In this document: positions 23,342 to 35,599 of the stretch, piece by piece
Numbering within the stretch: position 1 is the first letter of the stretch
How the letters are laid out: each line of letters starts with the position of its first letter
Position numbers and translations under genes: made by a program
Notes under the pieces: generated by a model
Database searches by the model: none
What the model saw: only the letters and a program-made list of their open reading frames with translations
Told to the model about the DNA's origin: nothing
Assembly: GCA_021613375.1 (NCBI GenBank)
Contig: CM038704.1
Location: 34,799,488-34,863,487, forward strand
DNA: 64,000 bases
Direction of reading: 5' to 3'
Origin: Megaleporinus macrocephalus
Taxonomy: Eukaryota; Chordata; Actinopteri; Characiformes; Anostomidae

Positions 23342-23656
23342 AGTGGTGATGGGAGCCAGGGGTCATCATGTCTACAACACGAATACACACATTTTATATC
23401 AAAACCCCTAGTGAACCTACACGTCTTCTGAGTTTATATGTAATGTTGATGATAAAATGGTGAAAATTTTAAATTGTTTTCTTGGAGAAGTGTTTTGCCT
23501 CACAGCGACCTGCATGTGTCGACCATGAATAGATTTTAAAGCTGAAATCATCTCAAACTATCATAAAACAATGCCTCAGACATCAGGCAGCATATTCCTA
23601 ACCACATCATGTAATAATGTTCTGTGAGGTGGATGTGTAGTTCCCATCACCACCAC
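23342..23656. mobile_element. MITE of about 315 bp with inverted ends
   Basis: The left end agtggtgatggga (about 23342) and its inverted copy tcccatcaccaccact (about 23643-23657) flank a noncoding insert. Part of the interior recurs inverted at about 29020-29130, around the acacgtcttctgag motif, so the family is dispersed locally. Confidence 0.6.
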
Positions 23657-25399
23657 TGTGAACAATTCTGACTTTCTCTGTAATGGAGTGTTTCACAACA
23701 AACCACTCTTAATGACACTGTTTTCATCGTAACTATTTCATTACGCAGAATTTTCTACGTTAATCTACCCAACACTGTAATATTCACCGACCAGTGACAT
23801 TACCTTTAGTTCTGAAATGTTTATATGATGTTTTTACGAAATTAAGCAAGTTATTTTATTTTATGTAGCTGAGATGTAAGTGGTGTATGAAGAGTTTGCA
23901 CTGTCTAATAGCTGCTAATTTTAGCTTCTTAGTTTGGGTTTTTAGAGCTTTCTTACACTGACCGAGCATTGAACAGGAGTTTTAGTATCAGACAGAAACT
24001 CTAGATATGTCTGAACTGTTCTACATAGAAACTCTTAGGAAGCTGTGCATAAGGATTTGTTCACAATTTAGAGAAGCAATACACACTGAACCCTCACTGG
24101 TTCAAGTTAGACTATAAGCCATATAAATATACACCTCAACTATGAATGCAAAAATGATCCAGAGAGACTTCAAAATGCAAAGATAAGCAGATGACCTGTA
24201 GTTCAGTTGTGTCACTTTTTCCTTTTATTGTCGCACTCAGTGGCCTTATTGTCTGAATTAGCTACAATAATGCTATGGGAGCTAAGTGTGCTAACAGTGA
24301 TATAAACTGAACAGCCACTGATTGGTATTATGCAAACCATGTCATGCTAACCGGTTTCCTTTTATTTTTAATAACATTAGCATACTTGGACAAGCTAGTT
24401 CTTTAGCTAATAGCTTTACTATTTGATTAGCTGTTTTTTGATTAGTAACATTTCACCCACTCCACATATAGTAGACACTTCTTTCTTCATCTGTTTTAAT
24501 CATTCAGATTAGCTTTACTTATTGTCACTGTAGTTCTTTCCTGATGCAGTCACTTGGTAAGCATGAACGGTTTATTGTAAACTATTTTAAACTAACTTTT
24601 ATGTTTTTTGATTCTCTAAGGTGCTGTGCCAAAACTAGAGCCAGACTGATACGTCAATACTGATTTTAAAAGGCCAAAAAGTCCAATAAACAATAATACT
24701 GGATGACTAAACGTAATATTTTCAATTTAGGTTGCAACTCAAACAGCAAAAACTCAGATAATTGTGTATCTAAATCCTTTTAACACAATGTTCGTTGCTT
24801 CTTTAGTGTAGTGTAGTAACAGTGTACAGCACTAAAGGTTAGGACTGGGAACACATTCAGCTTGGAGTTTTTTGTATTGTATGATTGTTTAAGAGTTTGA
24901 CCTCTTTAACTGGGAACTAATTTCTGTCACTAAATACTGCCACATACTAATAACAGCATAATGTTACGGGCTAACCAGCATATCGGTCAGGCTCTAGTTT
25001 TTAAACTGAAAATCTGGATGGAAATGAAGGTGTTATCTTTAATGAAATGTGAGTTGTGGGAAAATGGGGTAACATGGATGTACTTAAACCTAATAATCAC
25101 TATTGCAATTAGTGTGTTGAATGTAGATCACAGATTAAAAGGAGAAGTGTAATAGATGTAGCCCCACATCAGATATCATAGGTCTGTGGAACTAAAGGGC
25201 ATTTTTTTCTTTTGTGCAATTTCAGTTCAATCACAAATATCTTTATTAATGTTTACCAAAAGAAGCACTTATGTATGAAGGATTTTTTGTTTGTTTTCTT
25301 GGATTTGGTCATTTTATCTACAACTTTCATATGTGTTTTTAATGTTTTTGTAAATAAACAAAACAAAAAAAATAAAGAAATGTTTATTATAGGAATAGT

Positions 25400-26253
25400 T
25401 TATTAATAATCTGTATACTGAGGCCAAAATCAGGTTCATGTGTAGAAATAAACAATATACACTCAAGAGACTATTAGGTACATCTCCTATTATAAGCTTC
25501 ACACACCATATAGAGGCACTTTGTAGTTGTACAATTACAGAGTGTAGTCCATCTGTATACTTTGTTACCTGTTTTTCAATAGTCAGTACCACACACATAA
25601 CAGGCAGTGTGGTAGTGTGTCTTTCGCTGATGCAAGTTGATTAAACCACAGCTGCTGCTGCTGCTGGAGTTCAATCACTCTCCACAAAAGTCATTGGAGA
25701 GGAAGCATAACGCACTATAATCCCATATAGTTTTTCTGTGGCTCTTTCTCTTCTGCAGACAAGTATATCAAGAAGGTAGTTTAGGGTGCACCTAAGGTAA
25801 ATGCAAATCTGTGTGTATCTGGTTTTGTATTTGTTGAAGGTTACCATTGCAACAAAGGGCTTATTGGAAAGGAAGAGAAACAGATATATCAGAAACTCTG
25901 TGGTTGTAGAACTACAAAGTGTTCCTATAAGGTAAGTGGAAATGATAAAATGATAAAGGCCTATAAATGTCTACTAATCATAAACTCTTATTTTTGTAAG
26001 CTTCTATTAAAGAAACACTATGACCCACAATAGACTCGTCTCATTTTAATGGTAAATTTAAACATGTTTTTTGGTGGAGTTTTAATTTGAGTCATGAAAA
26101 AAAGTTAAATTCTTGAATATAGAACAATATGTAAAGCGGTATTATGTTAGATTTTGTATATTTTGCTCCTAGGTTCCCTCTACAGTTACATCATGCTTTG
26201 AGCCCCTCATGGTCAGCTGTGTATTTCTTGATGAGCTGAAGGTACATGGCAGT

Positions 26254-26284
<31 letters not shown>

Positions 26285-26480
26285 GTGTGTGTGATTGGCT
26301 ACTTTGACAGCTTTCAGGTCTCAGCAGTGAGCAGTCGGAAAAGAAAACAAACAAGAAAGACACCTCTTTGTGAATAAGATGCCTATTGTGTCTCCCAAAG
26401 AAGCAAGAGCTCATGGCAAAGATACCCTGTTAAAGAAATTTGAGTTTCTCAAGAGAATTATTTTTAAAGAAATACTTTTA
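25400..26480. other. Intergenic, MITE-like tracts and a CA repeat
   Basis: No gene is recognised. A (CA)n run lies at about 26254-26277. The 25430-25640 tract looks repetitive but its ends are unresolved. Confidence 0.4.
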
Positions 26481-26630
26481 CTTTTATACTTTAAGTACAT
26501 TTGGGAGCATGTACTTTTACTTGTGTAAAAAAATGTAGTCATACTTCAACTTTTACTTGAGTATTTTTTTTACTAGATTACTAGTACTTTTACTTAAGTA
26601 AGGAACTCATGTACTTCTGCCACCTCTGTT
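26480..26630. repeat. Fragment of a dispersed ACTTTTACTT-type repeat
   Basis: Repeated acttttacttaagta-like motifs with a terminus near gccacctctg, typical of a DNA-transposon-derived repeat common in fish. Noncoding. Confidence 0.45.
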
Positions 26631-26875
26631 AAAAAGGGAGAATCGGATTCTGCTGGGAGTCAGAATTTGGCACAATACCGGTAAAAGACAAAGAAAAAAA
26701 CAAGCATGTGGGCAGGGTAGGGTAGGGTAGATAGATAGATAGTTTATTGATCCCAGAAAGAAATTCAAGGTCTCTGCATTTAACCCATCCATGCAGTGAA
26801 ACACAGACACACTAGGGGGCAGTGAGCAGTTGGCAGTGGAGCAGTCGGGGTTAGGTGCCTTGCTCAAGAGCACTT

Positions 26876-26918
26876 CAACTGTATAAGATTTATAAATGAT
26901 ATAAATCTTATACAGTTG
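26876..26918. repeat. Perfect 17-bp-arm palindrome
   Basis: Arms 26876-26892 and 26902-26918 are exact reverse complements (caactgtataagattta) around a 9-base loop. No T-run follows and no bordering gene is recognised. It may be a short foldback left by a transposon. Confidence 0.9.
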
Positions 26919-27119
26919 TGAATGAAATTTTTTAAATAAATCTTAACATACTGTGATAAACAGGTTTTAAAGTGCTGCTGGTAAATGACTGTAAAAAGCA
27001 GCAGAATATTTTTTTGTTTCAAATGATAAACAAGGCTTATTTCTAAAATAAATCTTATTTTTATACATTTTAAATGCAAAATAGAAGGGCTTACATGTCA
27101 AAGGACTCTCTAATACCAA

Positions 27120-27760
27120 ACTAAATAATCTCAGGATTTTTTCTGTCTGGTTAAATAATGTAAATAAAGCTGTGTGACTGTAAGAAAAGCACTTCTTAAT
27201 GAGACTAATTGTGCTAGGCAGTACTAGCAATGGCCTCTGGAGTGATGGAAAAACATCTTGTGGTCTCACAAGTCCAGTCTGACCCTATTCCAGAGTGAAG
27301 GAAGTGTCAGAGTATAGAAGGGAAGCGAACAAAAATGTACCTATCATTTATGCTCAGCTGTACAAGCCTGCTGAGGCATTGTTATGATTTGGAGTGCCGC
27401 AATTGGTCAGGTCTAAGCTCAGCAAGGTTATGTGGTAATAAAATGAAGCCAGCTGACCACCTGATGTTCAGAATGACCAAATTATCCCATCAATAGATAT
27501 GACGCCATATTCTAGGACGACAGTGCTAAGATTCAGCAAGCTCAGGTTGTGGAACAGTGGTTCAGGATTCTTCATACATCAAGTGACCATCAGAGTGTCC
27601 TGACCTTAACCACACTGGAAGTCTTTGGGATGTGCTGCAGAAGACTTTATGGAGTGGTTCAAATCTCCCTTTAATGCAACTCTGGAAGGAAATAAATAAA
27701 GTTGCATAAGGCTGTCGAAAGCTTGTTGAGGTTTTTGTGCAACTGTGTTAGATCTATGTT
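27120..27760 (+). mobile_element. Tc1/mariner transposase remnant
   Basis: On the + strand, frames interrupted by stops give a recognisable DDE-3 transposase relic: a catcttgtggtctcac...cagtctgaccct tract (the WSDES-like region) near 27255, and a downstream tract resembling the end of the catalytic domain near 27590-27650. It is heavily decayed. Confidence 0.6.
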
Positions 27761-27869
27761 TCCTGACACTAAAAAATAAATAACTTGTACATAAAAGCCA
27801 TCAGTGATGTTTACATAAGATAATTTTTCTGCAAATATTAGAACTGAAGAAAACAACTTATGACTATGT

Positions 27870-29235
27870 GGCACTGCTTATTGCAAGAAACAGTCCTGTA
27901 GTTTGTGCAACCACCCACATCAGTATCTGCTGTATTAACGCAGCTTTATAGTTGTTTGTGCTTTTGATGCAGTCAGCGTTTTTCTCACTAATGGATTCTT
28001 TTTGCTGCTTAAGACCCAATTAAACACAAACAAATCACAAGCTGCCTTTTTCTAAAACCCATCATGTTGGTGAGTCACATTGGTTCTGTAATGCTGTGAT
28101 GAAGCAGTTGCGATGCTTTATATGAGTGATTGCTGCTTTTGTGTAACATACTATTCTAATTTATTGACAAGCAGGCGAGAGCCACACAGTGGAGAATGAA
28201 ACAGCATGATTTTTTCAGATTCTGCTGACTATTATGTCCCCCCAAAAAAGCAAAAACGACAAATAGGGATGACCTATGACCCAACAGAAAATGAATCCTC
28301 CTTGGCCATTTTATCAGAAACGACCTTAGAAAACAAACATAAAGTGGTCAGTGACGGGGAGGGGTGATTAAATTATCTGAATGAAAACAGAAGGAATATG
28401 ATGGAAGAAGTTGAATAATAAATCAGAAATTGAGGTAAAGCTGACTGATCTTAATGTTTTCTGCGGCACCATCTTACAGATACTTTAGTTAAACAGGCCA
28501 CCATAGCCAGTCACGATAAAGCTGCTGCGCTTATCCATATTAATTAGAAATGGCTTCCTATTCTGTTCTTCCAATGAGAGCCTTGAGTGTTCATGTTCAG
28601 GCTGGCAGTCAAAAGTGGGTGGAAACTATCTGAAAGCTGTTCGATTCCCATTAATGCCTAGTGCATCCTGCAATCTCTGATATAACAACTGTCATCTTTT
28701 CTGAACCATGAAACAGTCCTTAAAGCCTGCATACAGCTGGGACACAAAGCAGTTCACATTTGACATTTGAAATTTTTAAATTAGAGACACTGCAGCCACT
28801 CTAACAGGTCTCAACTAGACACTCACCAAGAACCGCAGTTACATTCAACAGTTATATTCGACACTGAGGTGTTTAAACGCTGCTGGAGTGGACTTCAGCA
28901 ACATTTTGCCACCCCTGAGCTAAGCCATTGCTATGGTATCCTAGGTGGTTGCTTAGGTATCACTAAGCTGTTGCTATAGTATCCCATGAAATGCCTGACA
29001 TAGTTGGTAAAATCATGACCGACCAAATGGTAAAATCATAAACCATCATTAACATTCTATAGAAAACTCAGAAGACACGTGTAGATTAACTGGTTTTGAT
29101 AGTAAATAAAATGTGTATTAACTCTTCTGTACATTACTGTTTTTTGTCTGGTGCTAGTACTGTATGTTATTGTATGTTAGCTTGTTTTGATGTTGTGGTT
29201 TGTACCCATCATTATATGGAGAGAGATTAGTCTTA
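27870..29235. other. Intergenic, short dispersed repeats only
   Basis: No gene was found. About 28915-28990 has repeated ggttgct/ttgctat motifs of a dispersed fish repeat. About 29020-29130 is an inverted partial copy of the 23342-23656 MITE. Confidence 0.45.
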
Positions 29236-31120
29236 AAAGGATTCAAGGATTCAAGAAGACTTCATTGTCATTCGCATCACATGTGGTACATGGGGTGGAA
29301 CGAAATTGTGGTACCCAAGGACCCAGTTTTACCCAGACAGCAGTACTTAAATAAATAAAATAAACATAAATATATAAAATATATGAGAATAAAATAAACA
29401 GGAATGGAGAAGGTAGCAGCAGAGTGTATTAAAGTGACTGGTGTCGTAAAAGTGTCAGTGCAGTGGTTCCACTAAGTGGCGTTTAAAAGTCTTACAGCTT
29501 CCGGAATGAAGCTGTTTCCTCAGGTCTGTTCGTTTCTACACTTAACGCTCGCAGCCTCCTGCCTGAGGGGAGCGGGACAAACAGTGAGTGTGCTGGATGA
29601 GTGGGGTCCTTCATGATGCAGGTGGCCCTCTTCCTGCATCTGGAGGGGGTATATTTCCGTGGGTGGTGGGGAGGCTGACTCCGACAGACCTCTGTGCAGC
29701 CTTCACCACCCTCTGCAGGAGGCTTTCCCTGTCTGCAGCAGAGGCAGGCTTCCGGTGCCACTCGTGATGCTGGAGCATAGAACGCTCTCCACCACACATC
29801 TGTAGAAGGAGGTGAGGACCGAGCTCCCGAGCCCAGCTCGCCTCAACCGCCGAGGAAGTAGAGCCGCTGATGTGCCTTCCTGACCAGGCTGGAAGTGTTG
29901 TTGCTCCAGGTGAGGTTGTTGCTCAGGTGAACACCCAAGTACCTGTAGCTGGAGACCACTTCCACCGCAGGAGGAGAGGTTGTGGATCCTCACAGACTGC
30001 GGCCTGTTGGTCAGGAAGTCCAGGACCCAGTTGCAAAGAGAAGAGCGCAGACCAAGTGAGGAGAGCTTATCTGTCAGTGTCTGGGGTATCATGGTGTTGA
30101 AGGTGGAAGTGAAGTCCACAAAGAGCATACGAGACATAAGAGTCCTTCTGCTCCAGGTGGGTGAGGGCAGTGTGGACCACCGAGGAAATGGCATCGTCTG
30201 TGGATCGGTTCCTCCTGTAGGCGTACTGGTGTGGGTCCACAGTGACGTCGATGGTGGCTTTGATGTGGGTCATAACCAGTCTTTCAAAGCATTTAGTGAC
30301 TATCGGCGTGAGAGCTATCGGCGTGAGAGCTATCGGCCGGTAGTCATTCAGACCTGTCACTGTGGAGCTCTTGGGGACCGGGATGATGGTGGCGGTCTTC
30401 AGGCAGGTGGGAACAGCTGCCCTGGGTGAGGAGACATTGAAAATGTCTGCCAGGACCTCGGAGATCTGATCAGCGCACTCCCCGTAGTACTCAGTCCGGT
30501 ATGTTATCCGACCAGCACTTTTCCGGGGGTTGATCCTCCGAGGGTCCTCCATACCTCTGCTGGTGTCACACTGAGGGGTACTTCTCCATGTGAGGGTGAG
30601 TCTTATGCTGGGCGGGGTGTCAGGGTCCTCAAAGCGGGCATAGAATTTGTTGAGAGCCTCGGGCAGGGAGGGGTCTTTGGAACATTGTGCATCTCTGGTT
30701 TTATAGTCTGTGATGCACTTAATTCCCCTCCACATGCTCCTAGGATCCTGACCTGCGGTCAGCTCTCTTCTAGCCCTCCTGAGTTCCTGTGCGTCGCCAG
30801 ACCTGAAGGCAGCATCCCTGGCTTTCAGTAGAGAACGCACCTCTCCATTCAGCCAGGGTTTCTGGTTCGGGTAGCAGGTCACTGTCTTTGTGGTGGTGAC
30901 CATCCTCCACACACTTGCTGATGTACCCGAGGACAGCAGATGTGTAATCCTCCAGATCCAGCTCCCCCTCACTCTCAGCAGCCTCCCTAAAGACATGCCA
31001 GTCTGTGCAGCCGAAACAGTCCTGCAGCACAGCGTCTGCGTCACCGGGCCACACAGTGATGGTCTTCTGTGTGGGTCTGGAGCGTCGCAGCGGGTGGTGA
31101 CGAATATGTAAAAGATTATT
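29236..31120 (-). mobile_element. Antisense Jockey-group LINE with deleted RT core
   Basis: Minus-strand LINE of the same family as 7065-8405. From its 5' side: an ARDAAFRSGD linker, FYARFED, INPRKSAG, IIPVPKSS, LNDYRPIALT, YAYRRNRSTDDA, VDFTSTFNT and WVLDFLTNRPQ, then an abrupt jump to LTSFYRCVVESVLCSSI. The 3' end shows TTGAA-type tail repeats at about 29236-29260. The endonuclease is mostly missing. Confidence 0.85.
29492..31044 (-). pseudogene. Reverse transcriptase pseudogene lacking the catalytic YADD/FADD segment
   Basis: Two main frames, 31044-30067 and 30194-29703, overlap and together give the RT fingers and first palm motif (VDFTS with the first Asp). After HNLSS the frame jumps directly to the thumb-like part, so the PQG and xADD motifs have been deleted. 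A short duplication gives PIALTPIALT near 30310. The product cannot be catalytic. Confidence 0.85.
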
Positions 31121-31129
31121 CAGATTATT

Positions 31130-32450
31130 CACCATTTACAAATAAATATATCCCAGTTTGTGTCTCACAGCTTACTATTACAAATTCTGTTAAAATTAAT
31201 GAATACATATTTTTGATTTTCATAGATGCATTATAATTTATATGTGAAAATGAACACTTGTCTGTATTTTCATTGCGTATTTTTGAAAAGACGAGGTCAC
31301 AAATTTTAGGTTTATTTATGAAGTGTTGAATCTGCATTTGTGGATCATATGGATTTTGTTTCCCGTTTCTGAAGCCGATCCACACACAAATGCAGCTCCA
31401 ATCACAAATGTGGCAACCAAGCGAACACGCTGCTGCTAGGGGGCGCTGCTTGTTTTGGCGGAATTGTGTAAAAGAAGAAGCGGTGCAGGCGAGGACGTTG
31501 CTGTAATAAACCAGCAAGTCGGATGGGTAATAAACTAAACTGGCTATTTTTAAACTGGTTTAGTGAAGCTGGCCAACTTCATCAGTTAACAGGTTTTGCG
31601 CCGACTCCCCACCAGAATCCGACTTTGTTTGGCTTTAAGTTCTGCTAAGCTGTTTGCTTTGAAGAAAAATGAAAGATTGTTTGTTATTTACTGACAGAAA
31701 CAACCGAAACCGCGAGTGTAAATGTAGCATCCGTTTCTTTGTGGGACGCGTGTGCACGCAGAGGGGAATACGATTCTGGTGTGGAGTCGGATTCTGGTGG
31801 GGGGTCGGAATTCTGGTTAAAAGTCAGATTGGGGTGGGCAGTTGGGTTTCGGCATAATGATCGGCGCTGCGACTAGGCGATGACTCGCTCATCTAAAAAT
31901 ACACACCAAGCGTCATATGGTCGTCGTATTTTTTCGACTTAAGTCGGTCGGTGTTAAAATTCGGACCATGCATTCATGTACTTGGATAAATAAGTGTTTG
32001 TTTAGTCAGAATATGTATCTCTGTCTAGTACAGACAGGTCTAGGTCCAAACTACTCCTGCACTCAAACACTGCCATAAGCAAGTGCCAGTGCTGATACCT
32101 AAAAAGAAGACAACAAAAAAAATGGTTAGACACAATGTGTGCAATACCTAGGAATACAGGAATAGTTACAAAGAAGAGAATTAATACCAGAGTACATACA
32201 GTATAAGTGCAACACTTAGCCAGTGTTCCTAAAAGATAAAGTGCAATTATGGTCCATACCAATACTACAGCAGAGTAGCGCTTATAAGTGCTTTACAAAG
32301 ATGCAGCGTCTTCCAGTTTCTAACGTAATTACTTCAGTGCCTTTGATTTAGGCTTCATAGATTGTTTTTATTTATTTATTGTTTTTAGTTAAGGCTCTAC
32401 ATGCATGATCTTTCTCTTGCTATGTGCTGCGTCGCTCTGCTGGCTCTAAA
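31130..32450. other. Intergenic, short inverted repeats, no gene
   Basis: No recognisable gene. A perfect 16-bp inverted pair (ccaccagaatccgact at 31609-31624, complement at 31785-31800) brackets about 160 bp. The 130-codon minus-strand ORF at 31125-31517 has no recognisable domain. Confidence 0.4.
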
Positions 32451-32454
32451 CCCA

Positions 32455-32526
32455 CCCCCAGGTGGGACTCCAACCCACAGTCTCTGGACACGGAGCCCAG
32501 TGCCTTAGCCATTGGGCCACCAAGGT
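32455..32526 (-). tRNA. tRNA-Arg(CCG)-like gene or tRNA pseudogene
   Basis: 72 bases fold as a cloverleaf on the minus strand: the acceptor pairs at 6 of 7 positions with wobble; the D arm is GCC...GGC with TGGC and TAAGG as in an A box; the anticodon stem CTGGG/TCCAG holds loop CTCCGTG, giving anticodon CCG; the T stem GTGGG/CCCAC is perfect. The T loop reads TTGGAGT where TTCGAGT is expected, a B-box defect that suggests a tRNA pseudogene or SINE head. No CCA or T-run is evident. Confidence 0.5.
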
Positions 32527-32779
32527 TTCGGGAGCATCCCCTCAGCGGGAGTTGCAACAGGCGTTTCTGTCAAAAGTGAAATGTATTTTTAGCTGTGTTT
32601 GTGTTTTATTGGCCCAAATGGTGTTTATTTGATCTGATTATTGGTTTTGATGTGTATTCTGTGTAGTGAAATGTTTGTTTTGCTGTGTTTTCTTTCACTG
32701 TGTGCGGTGACTGAGGGTCTGACACAATCAGCTGATTACAGCCACCTGAGTGTTTCCCTCTGCTTAGTGCTTGTTGCGT

Positions 32780-33420
32780 TGATTAATAATTAATCGACAG
32801 GTGTAAAAGGGGCAGCCAAGCTTTATAGGCAGCGAACGTGGAGGCATGGGACAGAGATCGCCACACTGGGAAGAACGGGGAGGTAGCGGCGTGCATCGCT
32901 TGGAGGGCGCGTAAGGTGAATGTAAGGAACGACTGTGGACCTGGTGGCGGAGAAGAGCCAGCTGAAGTGACACCGCGGTGGGAAATGGAAGTTTGATTCA
33001 ACGCACCTTGAAGCTAAGTAAAGGAAAGTTTGACTGCTCACAGTGGCTGTGTGCGTACGAGCGGTGTGGTGCTGTACCTGTGTGCTTGTGACTGGAAACT
33101 GTCTCCCTCCCCTAGTGCTTCTCACCGTAAGCGCAAGACGAGGCGGAGAATCGGACGCTGGAGTATTCCAATTCCAATACCAAGCTGAAGTGGAGCTATC
33201 TGGTGGGAAGCGAGACGATTTGGTGTCCACGGCTACCTATGGGGCTTGCTCTGCGCGCGCTAAAGCTAAGTTACAGGAGAGTTGGATTTCCTGTGGGCGT
33301 GCGTCTGTTTCTACTTCGTGGTGTGCGGTAGTGACAGAGACTGCTGTTGTCTGCCCCTAGCGTTCTGGAGAAGTTGAATACTGATCGCGGAAGGGTGTTC
33401 GCTTGCTCGGTGCTCGTGTA
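32780..33420 (+). repeat. L2-associated 5' module, copy 1
   Basis: Noncoding sequence upstream of the L2 ORF. Much of it recurs inverted at 52720-53183, for example caccgcggtgggaaatg and the tract ending tctgcccctag. It probably belongs to the L2 element's 5' region, since it leads directly into that LINE, but it could be a separate repeat. Confidence 0.6.
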
Positions 33421-33966
33421 CCCCAGTTGTACTTAAGCCATTTAATGTAATGGTGTCTCTTAAGCGCTATCCCTTTAAGAAAAGCTCCTCCTTCAACTTC
33501 CGGGTGAGAGTACGTCGTGCGCGTTTGTTGCTGCCGCTTCTCGCTGGATTATTTATTTTTTATTTTTGTTTCTACTTTTGTCTTGAACCTGGACTTTTCT
33601 CTGGCTCTGTGCTTTGTGACCCTGAACTTTGCTTTGCAAGCTTTGCTCATCGTACCTCACCGTCGGGTTCTCTGTGTGAGTGCGCTTCCAACTTTTCCTC
33701 CTCTTTGCTGCGAGCTCTCTTCTCTCGGTCCTGCGCCTCTGGCTGCTTCTCTGTCGTGTGATTCTCTACTCACTCGTTAAGATGCTGGCTGCCGGCTGTT
33801 GATATGTGCGGTTGCTCTGCGCGTCCGTGCTGTTCTTTGACTGGTTGGCGTTTGGATTCGCGGGTTGGCTAACGTGGCTTAGTGAGTAGTTGGTATGAAT
33901 TCTCAGCAGAGTTTACCGACGATTGAAGTTTTGGTTAGCTTGCTTGCTAATAAATAAAGGGTTGCC

Positions 33967-35401
33967 ATGGCTTCCACTGGACGTTTGTTTTTTCTTTTTC
34001 TTTTTTGCTTCTGTCTAACTTTGGCTGGTTTGCCGGTTTGTCACTGCTGGGTTATGGCGTTTTGCTCTACAACAGCACAACTGCGCAGTCTGGCCTCTCA
34101 TTATCGCCTGGATCCCGCTACATACAGGTTATACCAATCACTCGGAATCACTCGTCGCCCTCGCTATATCCACCGCTCCTCCAGAACTCTACTCACTGTC
34201 CACCGCACTTCGGATTGTGCAATCCCTGTCATCTGGACCAATGAACGCGAATGCAAAACTATTCCCTCCACCAGCCCTCGGCGAATTAACTTTGATGTCC
34301 TCCGTTCTCTGCCTCGCTCCACCTCACTGCTGACTCCAAACAACTTTAGAAATCCTAATATACTCAAACTGGCATTGCTTAACTGTCGTTCTATAACTGA
34401 CAAAGGTTCTTTTTTAAATGACCTCATTGTCCATAACAGTTTTGACATGTTTTTTCTTTCTGAGACGTGGCAGAAACCTGGAGACTACTTCCATCTCAAT
34501 CTTATGCTACCCAATGGCTATAGTTATCTAAGTAAGCCTAGGCTGCAAAGGAAAGGTGGTGGCTTGGCCATTGTGTACAATAGTACACTTAAAATTAATG
34601 CCTGTGAAATTCAAGAAGTTACATCTTTTGAATTTATGGCCTTGAAACTAATGGGTTCAGCTCCCGTGTTATTGTTAATTTACCGCCCCCCCAAATCATC
34701 TTCAAGCTTCATGTCTGAGTTCAGTGAATTGCTCACTCTAGCTAGCTCTCTGTGCCCAGCTATGATTTGTACTTGGGGATTTCAATATCCATGTTGACAC
34801 AGACTGTTCATTATCAAATGAGTTTTTGGCTATGCTTAACTGTTTTAGTTTGACACAACATGTTGACTTCCCCACTCATTCTCACGGCCACACACTGGAT
34901 TTAATCTGTTCTGCTGGTCTTCCTATCTCCTCTGTTTTTGGCTCTCTTGTTGGTGTCTCCGACCACAAGCTCATTGAAGCCATAGCTATTGTTTCATTCT
35001 CTCGTCCTCAGGTTAAATCTTTGGTCTCTTTTCGTAATTTGAAGGCTGTTGATTCTCAATCTTTTTATACTCTACTTCAGTCTTCGCCTCTCTCCTCTAT
35101 CTCTCAGCTGTCTTGTCCTGATGACATTCTGTCTCTGTTTAATGACTCCATCTCTCATACCTTTGACCAGCTTGCCCCTTTAAAGACAAGGCTGCTCTCC
35201 TCTATCCATTCCTCCCCTTGGTTTACCCCTGAACTCCGTGTGCTGAAAACCACTGGCAGGCGTTTAGAACGCCCTTACAAAAAAACTGGCCTTACTGTTC
35301 ATACGCTAGCATACTCAGACCACATGCTTAAATATAGAACTGCCTTAAATGCTGCCCGTTCTCAATATCTTTCATCTGTCATCAACAGTACCAGGACATA
35401 A
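33967..35401 (+). pseudogene. L2 apurinic-type endonuclease, frameshifted
   Basis: Frames 33967-34797 and 34826-35401 together encode an exonuclease-endonuclease-phosphatase fold: LALLNCRSITDK (N-terminal Asn motif), FFLSETW (catalytic Glu), GGGLAIVY and LLLIYRPP, then after a frameshift near 34775 THSHGHTLDLIC and VSDHKLI (the SDH catalytic motif). The start at 33967 is the first ATG but the true start is uncertain. The shift lies in the expected GDFN-like region. Confidence 0.85.
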
Positions 35402-35599
35402 GCCCAAAAAACTTTTCTCTACTATTAACTAACTTCTTCATCCTCCCTCTGCCAGCACTGCTGACCAATGTGAAGTCTTTCCACCAGATTTTTCACAGAC
35501 AAAATCAGTAAAATATACCAACATTTCTCATCTATCTCCACAACACCTGTCTGTAGTGACACTCCTCTTCACTCAGCTGCTGAACCTCTGTCTGCTTTC

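Larger units (their letters stand above)
22231..25358 (+). other. usp43: usp43 3' UTR and flank, candidate poly(A) signals
   Basis: No coding exon is visible here. The first canonical AATAAA after the usp43 stop is at 24685-24690, with another at 25353-25358, so the 3' UTR could be 2.4-3.1 kb. The span also contains a 47-bp tandem duplication (22424-22517) and a MITE-like inverted-repeat element (23342-23656). Which signal is used cannot be decided from the sequence. Confidence 0.4.
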
